The position numbers were made by a program, and so were the translations under genes. 64,000 nt of DNA from Tilletiaria anomala UBC 951 (taxonomy: Eukaryota > Basidiomycota > Exobasidiomycetes > Georgefischeriales > Tilletiariaceae), in NCBI RefSeq assembly GCF_000711695.1, contig NW_013547016.1, positions 62,001 through 126,000 of the forward strand, given 5' to 3'. Numbering within the stretch: the first letter of the stretch is position 1; each line of letters opens with the position of its first letter. Of this stretch, positions 12,029 through 22,308 are shown one piece after another. Under the pieces are notes generated by a model. That model ran no database searches and was not told the origin of the DNA. It worked only from the letters and a program-made list of their open reading frames with translations.

Positions 12029-13174
12029 ATGTCCTTCCCGCAGCCCTATGTGCCTCTCGCCTCGAGCGTCGCGCACCACCTCGTGCAGTGGGAAGTGCCA
12101 CACGTAGTGCGCGTCAGCTTCCACCGCAAACCGGTCAACGCTCTGAGCGAAGCGCTGTGGCGCGAGACACAGCGCATCTTCGACCACCTCCACTCCGACG
12201 GCGACGTGCGCGCTGTCGTGCTCTCCGGCGAGGGGAGGTGCTTTACCGCTGGGCTGGACCGTACGTGGCGCCTTTGGACCTCTAGAAAGGAGGCTGGTGG
12301 GGCTAAACACATAACCTGGACTGACCGGGCGATTTTCGTTCATAGTGTTCGATGCGAACCTCGGAGAAATCATGGAGGCCGGCAGCGATGTTGCGCGTAA
12401 AGCCTTCCTCATGCGCCAACATGTTCAAGACTTCCAGGCTGCCATTTCCTCCATAGGTGAGCAGTGGCCTTGAATAACTCCAGCTTCACCCAGGGAAAGA
12501 AGCGAAGCGTTTGAATCTGGCATTGACTCCTTCGCCGCATCCTCAATCGCCCGCAGAAAAATGTGAAAAGCCCGTGATTGGCGCAGCGCACTCGATCTCG
12601 ATAGGCGGCGCGATCGATATCCTGTGCGCATGCGACGTGCGCTACTGCTCCACCGACGTCGTCTTCAGTATCAAAGAAGTGGACGTGGGCCTTGCGGCGG
12701 ATCTGGGAACGCTGCAGCGCTTTCCTAAGATCGTCGGCAACGATTCCCGATCACGCGAGCTCGCGTTCACCGCGCGAAACTTCGACGCCAAGGAGGCGCA
12801 GGAGATCGGGTTCGTCAGCAAGATTGTAGACGGGGGACAAAAGGGCGTCGTCGGTGAGTCCCCCAACTAAATAATACTGCTACTGTGCCTGCTGCGAGCC
12901 ACAGCCTGTACCCTTTGAACGGGTCGCTCATCCACTCGCTTCTGCCCTCCGCTTCGCAGCCGAGGCGATCAAGACGGCGGCGCTGATCGCGACAAAGTCG
13001 CCTGTGGCGGTACGCAGCACGAAGGCACTGATGGTCTACTCGCGTGATCACAGCGTCGAAGAGGGGCTACGTTACACGAGTATCTGGAACGCGGCGATGC
13101 TCCAGTCGGAAGACCTCCTCGCCGCTATGGCTGCTGCGATGCAAAAGACGACGGCGACGTTTGCGAAGTTGTAG
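12029..13174 (+). CDS. ECH1: Delta(3,5)-delta(2,4)-dienoyl-CoA isomerase (ECH1-type crotonase), PTS1 end
   Basis: Crotonase-fold enzyme that shifts double bonds of 3,5-dienoyl-CoA during beta-oxidation of unsaturated fatty acids. Four exons: 12029-12260, 12346-12456, 12557-12853, 12960-13174. The CoA/oxyanion segment reads GEGRCFTAGLDLF and the second reads IGGAIDILCACDVRYC. The decisive part is SIKEVDVGLAADLGTLQRF, which carries the Glu and Asp used by ECH1 rather than by plain enoyl-CoA hydratases. It is followed by KSPVAVRSTKALMVYSRDHS and WNAAMLQSEDL, both very close to animal ECH1. The protein ends FAKL, an acceptable peroxisomal PTS1, and shows no mitochondrial presequence, so a peroxisomal location is inferred. 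The start is the first ATG in frame. Confidence 0.92.
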
Positions 13175-16100
13175 CCCCTTCACTCGGCATTTTGTTGTTC
13201 TTCTCTTTGTCAGCGTCGAGCGAGGCAGTCTACTGCGTCCCCTCTGCCTCTTTCCTTGCACAAGAGTGGTGCTGAAGGAGCAAGAGTTGCAGTTGCAGCA
13301 GGGCGGGCGGGCGGGCGATCTCGAGTCCAACGAATTTGAGGCCTATGATGGAGAGCTTGGTGTTGAGGGAATGGAGTGCAGAAAGTGTTGACTGCTCATG
13401 TAGGTTTGCCGGTAATGGATACATCAAGCTATCTGCCCAAGGCAACCGCTTGCCATGGGACAAAGTGTCAACCCGTCGGATGCAGTTGTGGACAAGGAAG
13501 CACAAATCCATATGAATGTGGCCCCATTCAAGAGCATGTGCAGCTGTCAAGAAACCAGTACCTGCACGTCAGTCAATTGCAATTAGAAGTACAGGCTCTG
13601 GCAGCTGGTAACTGCATTCCATTGATCCACCGCAAAACTACTTGCCAGGCGACAGTCTCCAGCAGGGCTCCCGCGAGCGCTTGGGCATGTGGCGCTTCGC
13701 TTCTTCTAACAAATCCCGATTGATTTTGCCATGAAATCATCGCTGCTCATGCGCTCATGGTTGAGTGCAAGGACGAGAGGGGTGACTGAGCACCACCGCG
13801 TCCACCAACCCCGCATGAGCAGCGATAAGCACTTGCAGAGTCCACTGGTAAGCCGGTCTGCAGCGAAGCATCGATGGTGAAGGAAAAGATGAGGGAAGGG
13901 GTTTGGTGATTGGTGTGCCCTAATAGCCCGTAATAAAGCTGGAGCTGGTAGCATCTAGAGGAAGCCTCTCAAGAGAGAGGGGGTGCAGCCTCGCGTATGT
14001 TTAGTCTGGGTCACCCACAGGCTGTTGCGCTTCTCTGGCCCACGTCCAGTCTCCTTACCAGTTGAGACGAATGAAGGGGGTCAAACCTTATTATTCAAAA
14101 TCGGTTGATGCACTCAAGGCAGTCGAAGTCGCGCATTCTTGAAACAAGTGGAAGGCGTGAGAGCAGGGACGCGACAGGATTATGCGCAGGATGAACGATC
14201 TGCAGCGTCGCGTGAAGAGGAAGTTGGCGCTCCGCTCAGCCTCAATGTTGCCGAGCTAGTATGCTGTGGTGGGCCACATGACACATACGCAGATCTGGAG
14301 GCGCTCCTTGCTCTTCTCTAAATGACGAGTAATCGTTACCATCTGCCCTGGTTCGATGTGGCAATTGGATCTGCCACCCCCCGCCCTCTCGACGCATAGG
14401 AGCTATGGAATCGAGCTCGAGAAATTTTTGTTCTGGTCAATCAGGAAGCATCCAGTGCAATCAAATGGCTGCAATTCCAATTCAATCGCCTCACAGTTTT
14501 GCATTCGCACGTCGATTCATCCAGCACATGGAGGCCTTCTCTACTGCGAGAGATACAAGAGCTCTTATAGCTCGAGCAACAGTGGCACCAAACGTTCAGC
14601 ACAAATCGCTTAGGACTGGTCAGCCAGAACGCGGAAGATCCATGAGCCGCTTGGGTTCGAGATGTCCAGCAGATGGAGCATGTAACTCGCCGCTGTTTCA
14701 GACGCAGCATCCGGAACCTTGGGACACTCTCTCATTGATATCGCTTACTGTTGAAGCCCAAGGGGATTAGGTGTCACTTCCAGAGCTCTCTTAATTGAAT
14801 GCCGATGTTTACACTGTCGAGGACATGGGCAATGACGACAGCACCGTCAAGTCAGCGTCCAGACCTCAGGGAGCACTGCACTCCCACGTGCACGTCGACG
14901 ACGCGGCGGAAGAGGCCGATGACGACGGGTGTCTAGACTTGCTTAAGGCGCTTGCGCTTCACGGCGAAGGCCTGCTAGAAGCCAGAAATTCCTGTGGTAA
15001 GAGCATATATTCATGAGTGGCAGTCGCGTGACGCGGAAAAATGACTGGTCTTGGTGGGAGTGACACGCCAAATGGAAGCAATGCGAGAGATGGGGTTGGC
15101 GAGTGGTATGACAGTAGCGAGTCAGCCTTCGTAGCGTGCAGCGGATGATGTACTCGGCAAGCGAGCACTGATATGAGTAAGCCACGGCATGGGGATCAGA
15201 TAGGACACGAACGAAAGCATCGTGATCAGGATTCCTCTGCGCTGGGACGTTGACCACGACCACAGGAGACTCAACAAGCGTTTGTCTTACTTCACTGATA
15301 ACGCCTTTGACCGCGCCTGTGCACACTCTCAATGATCGATGCAGCGCTACTGAGGGAGCACGTTGGCGATGGCGGCAACGATACCGATGATTGCAAGGTA
15401 GCATGAGGTGTACTGGGGCTACCGATCGCAGAGGCAGCGTGTGTTTAACCCATAGATGGGGAGAATGGCAATGCACCCCCGTTGGTATGGGAAATGTTGG
15501 CAAATGGACAGAGCATAGGATGAGAAAAATCCCATCAGCATCCATATGCCAACAAGACGCACCACTGGCCATAGATCCATGAGAGCTGAACTTACTTCAT
15601 TACGCATACCCAACGCGTATACAGCGCTTCTGAAACGTCAGCGGTGAGTAATAACGATGCAGTGGAAGGTTAGCGGAATGATGGCGGAGAAACCAGAGGA
15701 TAAGTAGCTATCAATCGGCGCACGGGCTGGCTGAATGCTGCTGGCATCGTGACATGGTGATTCAATAGAGTCAAGGCTCTGCAGAAGCTGATGGGAGATG
15801 ATGTGGTGGTGATTAAAGCGATGAATCTGGATAGACGCATGTATATGTGGGGGAGGTATACCCTTTGGGGCCAAGTGTTTTGAGTAGGGACTGTTACCCT
15901 CTGCAGGCACACGCGCAGTCTCCTGGGCTCGCCTATATTGATTCGTCGGGGCTTTTACATATCGTGAACTTGCGATTTTGATGTGTCTTTTAGTTTGTGT
16001 GGAACTATTTTAATGTGTCTAGCTTTTCATTTCTGTACATAGTGAGTGGGTGGACGACAGGGTGGACGCGCCGGCTCCCAAAAAGGAGAGAAAGAAAGAA

Positions 16101-17251
16101 AAAGAGAAATGAAAGAAGTAACTTCCAAAGTGGACTTCAGTCGACCATCATCTCTGATCATTGTAAATCTTTTCGAACATGCCCCGTTCACATCCCGCCG
16201 GATCATCGAAATATGCTTGGCAGATCGACCAGCGCATGGACAGCGCCAAGAATAGAGCCCCGTTTATCTTTCTGCTCGATCAGTCGGCCGAGCACCTTGC
16301 CCCGCACAGGCCCTCGTTATGGGGCAGCGCAGTCTGGCGCTCCGTCATCTGGATGCGTCCAGCCTCCAGCCTGGCGTCCAAGGACCCAGGGGCCAAAGAG
16401 GTGGTGCTGGAGTCAATGCAGCAGGCCGACACCTCCTCCCTTTCCGCCGTGCAGCCTGTCCTGATTGGGAGTGATCGTCGCGCCTCGCAGTCTCGTACAC
16501 GGTCCAAGGGGGCGCACTGCTGTCAACTTCTCGGGATCTTCTACCCGCTGTCATCGGTCGGCTAACTCGAACACATCGAGCGGCTGCTGAGCTACAGGGA
16601 GCAGCACAAGGAGTGCTCTACCGCTTGGCTGGATCCGGCTGACGGCGGATCCTGAAAGCTCAGCGATCAGCGGTGCATCCGTTCAATCACTCCGCTTCTC
16701 ACCCGCTTCTGCCCCAGCCTGTTCCGGGCTCGCTGCACGAGGCTTTGCATCTTAAAGTTCAAATTCCTCATGGACCAGAATGCTTTTGTCTCTATGCGTA
16801 CCTAATTCTGGGCTCACCAGAGCTGGCATTTGACAGCTTGGCCATTGTCTTCTGAGCCACAGTGGAATTGCTCCGACAAACTGGCCAGCTTTGTTCCCCG
16901 CAGCACGTATGGAGGGCGATCGTTCAGCGCTCAAACCCTCACGTATAAGAGCATGCGCGACTATGATTGAAGTCCCCATTCCTCACACTGTCCTGACATC
17001 CTTGCCCAAGTCCTACCCCTGCCCCTGCTTGCCTCTAACGTGCTCATTCTCTAATCCGCCATATCGCTTGCATCTCCTTGCCGATTGCAACGCATCCGCG
17101 GTGCCAATCAGTCCACGACATCTTCGTATCGGTAAACGCTGGACTTCGCGGAACAGCATCACAGGCTTAGCTACAGCCTGCCTACTCTACACTCGAGAGC
17201 CAAGACGGCTTTCTCCATCTTTCCTGGAAGCGCTCGCGTGGCTTGGTAGTC
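13175..17251. other. 4.1-kb gene-poor region
   Basis: No convincing gene. Near 15400-15620 on the minus strand a short frame reads VRLVGIWMLMGFFSSYALS, which faintly recalls a membrane segment of anion/allantoate-type MFS permeases, but no flanking homology was found. On the plus strand 16179-16565 is an open frame with ATG and no recognisable domain; about 25 bases after its stop another frame reads EHIERLLSYREQHKECSTAW. These may be gene remnants or chance. The final 250 bp is the promoter of the small secreted protein. Confidence 0.4.
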
Positions 17252-17770
17252 ATGCACGCGTTCTTCGTCTTGCATGCGATCGCGCTGCTTATGGCACTGC
17301 TTGCTGTGAGTGGCACACATGGTGCGATCTTGCCTACAACAGGCGCGATCGACCCCGCCAGCAGCAGCAGTATTATCGGCAGTAGCAGCAGCTCGACGCA
17401 TGAGTCGAGCAGACGCGCGGTATCTTCGCGAGCGGACCTGCCGCTGCGCAAGCGCTCGATACGCGACGCGATCGACACTACTGGCTCCAGCGCACTTAGC
17501 ACAGTCGACACACTGTCCAACCTGCCCACTGCTGTGCAGAGCGGCTCCGCGAACATGATCGATGCCGCCGCGTCCTCGCAAGACGACGGAGGTGCAGACG
17601 GAACGGGAGGAGCGCCAGCGCCAGGAGCGGCCGCATCGACCGCGCAGGACCAAGGGCCGCATCTCAGCTATGCCGGACCGAAATCCAGCGTCAGCATCTC
17701 GACGGGCTCCAGGCCACCACCGTCTCCACCGGCAGGCTGCAGCGAGGAGGCAGGGTCGCAGCCGCAATAG
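17252..17770 (+). CDS. Small secreted protein with Kex2-type dibasic site (orphan)
   Basis: A 172-residue protein of unknown function. The first 24 residues (MHAFFVLHAIALLMALLAVS then GTHG) are a clear signal peptide: hydrophobic core, then small residues. The Ser-rich segment that follows carries SSRRAVSSR and LPLRKR/SIRD (about residues 64-75), a good Kex2 processing site, so the mature product probably starts near residue 70. The rest is low-complexity, Ser/Ala/Gly/Pro-rich, with no cysteine pairs until one cysteine near the C-terminus. No known domain. It could be a secreted effector or wall protein as found in plant-associated smuts, but that is inference. The ATG at 17252 was chosen because it begins the hydrophobic core. 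A downstream intron altering the C-terminus cannot be excluded. Confidence 0.55.
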   Translation: MHAFFVLHAIALLMALLAVSGTHGAILPTTGAIDPASSSSIIGSSSSSTHESSRRAVSSRADLPLRKRSIRDAIDTTGSSALSTVDTLSNLPTAVQSGSANMIDAAASSQDDGGADGTGGAPAPGAAASTAQDQGPHLSYAGPKSSVSISTGSRPPPSPPAGCSEEAGSQPQ

Positions 17771-18571
17771 TACACGCCCATCCAGGGCCGGCCTACCCTC
17801 ACCAGCCGTATCTGTAGGTCTCCATCCCGAGCGTGACGGAAGACTGTCTCAATGCGATTTTGCTGACTTCATCACGTTTCTCACATCTACGCCGATCAAG
17901 CGATATATGCAAGGATCACTTTCCAGCTGCGTTAATCAAAGCTCCTCAAGTGCCAATCACATTCATCACGCACACTCAGCAAGGCACGCAAGGCATCACT
18001 AACCGCCACACGGACTGAACTAATGGGACCCTCCGGTGAGACACATAGTTCGAACGTGTGTGACAGCTCTGCGCCTGGACTGGAATGATCCGTGTTGGCT
18101 GCGTGTATGCATGTATGTATGTGCTTGTATACCAACATAACCTGCTCAATGCGTGGGACGCGAGGAGACTACGCCCCTGTCGCAGCTACGCCTTTGCATG
18201 GCCGCCAGCGATTTCGTTTTCCCTGTGCGAGAGCAGCGCATCGCCCACATCGCGGAGCGCCCACGCGAGCTAGTATGTCTTGAGTGCATCTTCGAATGAG
18301 CTGGGCTCCCGCGAGCATCCTGCGGCGCCACTTGCGGCAACGGCCGCGTCGTCCCTTGCCGCCGAGCTGCCGCCTGCCTCTTTGGCGCCGACTTGTTATA
18401 TGGTCGCTTCTATCTCAGAAAAGAACGTGTCATCCTGAAGAAAGCAGATGCAAGACAGCAGATGCGCCGAGCATGCGTGACGAGCCAACTATACTCTTCG
18501 TCCCAATGCGAGCAGCGGGCGCATATGCAGACACGTCTCATCGCCCTCGAACAACGCCTCGTTCGAGGCCC
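17771..18571. other. Convergent intergenic region between two orphan genes
   Basis: About 800 bp between the 3' ends of two convergent orphan genes. On the minus strand a frame at about 18440-18270 could be a further 3' exon of the neighbouring gene: an acceptor-like CTTCAG is followed by DDTFFSEIEATI and a stop. No other structure was seen except a short TATG/TGTA run near 18110-18125. Confidence 0.35.
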
Positions 18572-19372
18572 CTAACTGACGGGGGTCAACAGCTTGGTTC
18601 TTTCGGAGTACGCTTCTTTGAGTGTGAACATACAGTCGTCAGAAATGACTTCGAGCTGCATGTTGTACGGCATCGCGCCGCACAGACCGATGTGGGTCAG
18701 AGTGCTGATCGGGCCGGTGCGCTGAACTTCCAGCGTGACGCCGTCATGCGGGGCATATACTCCAGGGAGGGACGAAGGGCTTGTTGAAGCGCTTGGCACG
18801 CAATTGCCCGGCACGTTCGCAATGCTCGACCGTGATGTATGTGGACACTGCTCCGCTCGACTTTGTCGCCATGATCGTTGCGCCTGCTCTTGCGTCTGAA
18901 AGGATGAGCGGTACGGACACACTGGCACCGACGACGTAACGATTCACGTCTACGAAGGGTGTAGCTTGCTCGAAGACGGGTTCACATGGCTGCTGGTTGC
19001 TCCACCAGCCGAGCATGCGCGCATTCTCATACGTCATGTAGTACCTCGCATTCACGCACATCACCTGCATCCGTCCCTGTCGGATGGTCCGGCGCACACG
19101 CTGCACATCGCGAAGATACCGCATCATGTAACCCGACTGCGACGGTGGTGCCGTGGCGCTTTGGGTGTTGGACTAAAGTCCGAGCGAGCGCATGGAAGTC
19201 ATATTTCATCATCTGAGTCACCGCCACTGCCGTCTCCAGTCCCACCATGCCGCAGCCGCTGCCCCTGATTTTGCTCAACTCGGGATAAGTAGTTCCATGT
19301 GCCCTGGACCGAGCCAAAGTTAATCTCGCCCGCACCGATGAGGACGGCGTAGAACAGAGAGCAAGTCATCAT
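18572..19372 (-). CDS. Orphan multi-exon gene, possibly secreted
   Basis: Not recognised. The middle frame (about 19165-18800) encodes a coherent protein: QVMCVNARYYMTYENARMLG, then NQQPCEPVFEQATPFVDVNR and GATIMATKSSGAVSTYITVE. Sequence in another frame continues YAPHDGVTLEVQRTGPISTL and ends KEAYSERTKLLTPVS. The two frames can be joined by a roughly 55-nt intron (donor after GAAC, acceptor CTGGAG), keeping phase. The N-terminus is unsure. An exon beginning MMTCSLFYAVLIGAGEINFG at 19372 has a hydrophobic start like a signal peptide and can be spliced to an acceptor at TTTAG near 19169. Beta-rich wording and scattered cysteines suggest an extracellular domain. A 3' exon further left is possible. 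If the splice is wrong, the locus would be a frameshifted pseudogene. Confidence 0.4.
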
Positions 19373-20513
19373 CCTAAGTGGGATTGAAAGTGAGCAGGGA
19401 AGCACGCGCAGAAGACGTAGAGACGAGCAAGTGCGGACGGTGTGCTTCACAGGGGTTTCGCTCCGCAACGTTGTCTGTCGCCTCAGGTGGGACAAAGTCG
19501 GGATCCTGGAGCAAATGCAACCGAGCAACGGCGAAGTTGACGAAAGCAAGTGTACAAGTCATACATGCGGTCGTCTTCCGTGGGGGGGGGGGAGAAGCGG
19601 GGAGAGTTGGAAGTGGAGGAGGACAAGAATACGAAAGCTGTGCTGTCATCGGTGCATTGCAATCAATCGATCCCCTTGGAGGGTCGAAACTAACAGAGTA
19701 TTTGTATAGAGAAAGGCAAAGACTGCGGTCTACTGCTGCCAGAGTGCAACTCGGGGGCCCCGACGACAGGGTCTAGGGCGCAGTTGCGGAGGCCTCTGGG
19801 GCGGAACCCTGCAGTTTCCCATTTGCCCTGGCTGATGCCGAACCTGGCTCAGGCTGGCTGTGAATCCGAGTCCATGGAGAAAACCGGTTGAGCTTTTATC
19901 TAGGCGCGGCAGTGCAGGGCTGTGGCCCCAACCTGCCCTGCTGATAGAGAGCGCTGGCAGGCTGTGGCGGCAGGGCAGTGCAATGTAGGCTGCACCCCAC
20001 TCGGGCCTTGCTGTACTAATATGGAGTGCAGAGTCTAGCTGTGGGGTATGGAAGTCGTGTGGCGGGACAGCTGTCTTGAGGCATGTGTCCTGCGGCCCGT
20101 GTCTTGTGGGCTGTGGGCTGCAATGCTCGTTGCCACTGCAGCGCCGAGAGAAGTTGCCGAATATCAGGAAGCGCCGCTGACGAGACGACGTTGAGTGATC
20201 TCAACTCTGACCGGTGGCTGGTCACTACGATGTATGTACCCCACTGCTGGTGAGAGGTAATATCGCCACAGGGGAGCACACGGACCTCATAGCAGTCTGT
20301 CAGGAAACGGCTCCACTCTGCTCCAGCAACTGGCTTTTATGTAGGTTGGGATTCGGCGAATATATAAAGGTGAACGTGCAGAGACAGTGCATCAGACCTG
20401 ACTTCGCCTTTCGTCCATCCACACCAGCCCGCGTCCACACGCTCTGGGCTTCAGCCGATATTCATTCCAAGCACACAAACGTGAAAGAGCAATTCGGCAA
20501 GGAACATACCAGA
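19373..20513. other. Intergenic, CTG/GGC-rich, includes a promoter
   Basis: 1.1 kb with a run of 11 G at 19580-19590 and a purine-biased block around 19,560-19,630. At 19,800-20,130 it repeats short GGCTG/CAGGGC words without a clear unit. No gene is supported. The right end holds the promoter of the Gln/Gly-rich gene. Confidence 0.4.
20361..20368 (+). promoter_or_regulatory. TATA box of the Gln/Gly-rich protein gene
   Basis: TATATAAA, a canonical TATA element about 146 bp before the chosen ATG and on the same strand. It supports a transcription start near 20,390-20,420. Confidence 0.5.
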
Positions 20514-21394
20514 ATGGCAGCCTTCCCGCAGCCCGATTTTCACCAGGACAACTACGGCCCATCTTACGCGACGCCTTATGGCGGCCCCGGGCCTGTGCAT
20601 CCATATAACGGTCCCAATGGGCCTTCCGGAGGCGGCATGCCGATGCCAGACTACAGCACCGCTCCGCTCAGCGGCTACGGCAGCCGCGGATACGACTCGT
20701 CGCAAGGACCCTACCCACCGCAGCAGTCACAACAAGTAGGCTATCCACAGCAGCAGCAGCCGTCTATGATCCCAGGATACCAAGATTCCGCGCGCGGCAC
20801 CGGCGGCGAAGCGGGAGCGTACTATTCGCAGCCTCCCCAGCAGTCAGACGCGTACCCTCGGCAGCAGCAACAACAACAACAGCAGCAGCAGCAGCAGCAG
20901 CAGATGTACGACGAGAATGGAAACCCCATCGAAGGCGGTGAGCGTGGGCTCGGCACGATGGCGATGGGCGGTATCGCAGGGCTCGCAGTGAACAAGATGA
21001 CAGGTGCGTTGAGGAACGTGAGCCTCGCGCTCTTTCCCTTTCCAAGCAAGTTTATGTGTGTCTCACTTCGTTTGTCTCAACACCTGCAGGCGGGCACCAC
21101 GGCGGCATGACGTCTGCGCTCGGCGGCGCGCTCCTGGCACAAGGCGCCAAGATGGCAGTGGAGATGATGAAGGACAAGGGTAATCATGGGCACAAGCAGA
21201 ACATGTTCGGCGACCACCAGCAGCCCCAATACGGCAAGCCGCCACCACACTATGGGGCGCAGCAGAACCATCCTCATGGAGGTGAGCGTCCTTGCGAAAG
21301 ATGTGGTGCGGGAAACGAGAACTTGCTCCTTACAATTGCGCGTGCGCTTTATTCTTTTTTTCGCTCGGCAGGCCAAGGCTTCTTTGGTCTCTGA
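20514..21394 (+). CDS. Small Gln/Pro/Gly-rich protein with poly-Gln tract
   Basis: Unrecognised protein of about 235 residues in three exons (20514-21003, 21090-21281, 21372-21394), joined in phase 1 at each intron. Residues 1-110 are Pro/Gly/Tyr/Gln-rich (HPYNGPNGPSGGGMPMPDYS). A pure 14-Gln run encoded by mixed CAG/CAA follows. The C-terminal third is a glycine-spaced hydrophobic segment (GLGTMAMGGIAGLAVNKMTG then SALGGALLAQGAKMAVEMM) followed by a His/Gln/Lys-rich tail ending GQGFFGL. The glycine spacing recalls glycine-zipper or membrane-inserting segments of stress-related proteins. It may be membrane-associated or aggregation-prone; its function is unknown. The third exon codes only seven residues. 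A TATA box lies upstream. Confidence 0.75.
20862..20903 (+). repeat. Trinucleotide CAG/CAA tract coding 14 Gln
   Basis: Fourteen uninterrupted glutamine codons, CAG at the ends and CAA in the middle, inside the small Gln/Gly-rich gene. Likely length-variable between strains. Confidence 0.85.
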
Positions 21395-22308
21395 TCGCAC
21401 GCCGAAAGGCATCAGCGCCTCTTCTCGACTCTTGTCCCCCTGTGTACCGCTCACTGTCCTGCCTGTGCTCTTGCGCACGTGCATCTCGCTGATATGCGCT
21501 TCGAGTCTTTCATATTCTGTCTATCGTCGCACTCGCTGTATCAATAGGATGATTGATGAATTCCATCTCCCCCACTGCACGCGCACACATGCCCATGCGC
21601 AAGGTGCGAGTCGTCGTATGCCCCCGCACTTGGGGTCCATCCCCAGTTCGGTAGCTTCCCACCAGCGCCCTATAGATACAAGGCGGTTCAGAGCTGCTCG
21701 TATGCTTCCAAGGACATTGATTATTGCCTTGTGGTATTTTCCTATGCGCTGCGCTTGCGGCCAAGCTACCAAACCCTCCGCTAGAGGTGGTCAGCGGGTC
21801 AGTCAAAGCGTCGCAGGTTCGTCTCCGAAACAGGAGGCGGAAGTGCGGCGACTGTCGCCACAGTCACTAATGAAGATAGTTCAAGCATAAACAATGCAAT
21901 TGTACGGATTTACAAAGGGGCCACATGATTTTCTTTGTGTAAAAGCAGCCAATGACCTTCCACAGCGGTCTCCCCGCCGCACCGCGCCTCAGTGTTTTCG
22001 GTGCCTGCCTGCCCCTGGGCCTGGCAGGCACTGGTATATACTACTAATAAAGCAAACAGGGCTCCACGCTGGAACTTGTCGTTTTGCCTCCACCACCCCC
22101 ATCTCGACTCCCTCCTGAGTCCACCTGCACGAGAGCGCTACGCTCTCGGCAACAGTCGTCCCCAGGCATCTACGTTTCTTTTATATATGGTGAGAAAATG
22201 CGCAGACGGAGCTGGATCGAGGGAGAGAACGGCGTGCTGATCGAGCGTGACTGCGCACGCCAACCAGTCCCCCGAACCACTCAACTGTGACCCTTCACGA
22301 CACACATC
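21395..22308. other. Intergenic region and leader of the bZIP gene
   Basis: Holds the 3' flank of the Gln/Gly-rich gene and the promoter/leader of the bZIP gene. TATATAC-like elements occur near 22033 and TATATATGG near 22183. Two upstream ATGs lie in the last 125 bp. No other gene is supported. Confidence 0.45.
22187..22290 (+). promoter_or_regulatory. Two overlapping short upstream reading frames before the bZIP gene
   Basis: ATG at 22187 opens an 18-codon frame (including the stop) ending at 22240. ATG at 22198 opens a 31-codon frame ending at 22290, 18 bases before the bZIP ATG. If both are in the mRNA they could limit translation of the bZIP factor. GGTGAGA right after the first ATG could instead be a splice donor of a leader intron. 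Confidence 0.35.

Noticed and set aside
14943-15620. Minus-strand frames with a membrane-like stretch (VRLVGIWMLMGFFSSYALS) recalling an MFS permease
   Set aside because: Only one short segment resembles a permease helix; flanking sequence shows no family motif and the downstream frame is unrelated. Too weak to call a pseudogene.
16179-16565. Open frame of 128 codons with ATG, followed by EHIERLLSYREQHKE in another frame
   Set aside because: No domain, no signal peptide and no splice sites linking the two parts in phase; codon usage not distinctive. Kept only as a remark under the gene-poor region.
18572-18928. Frameshifted pseudogene reading of the orphan minus-strand gene
   Set aside because: A 55-nt intron with acceptable donor and acceptor restores frame, so a frameshift is not required.
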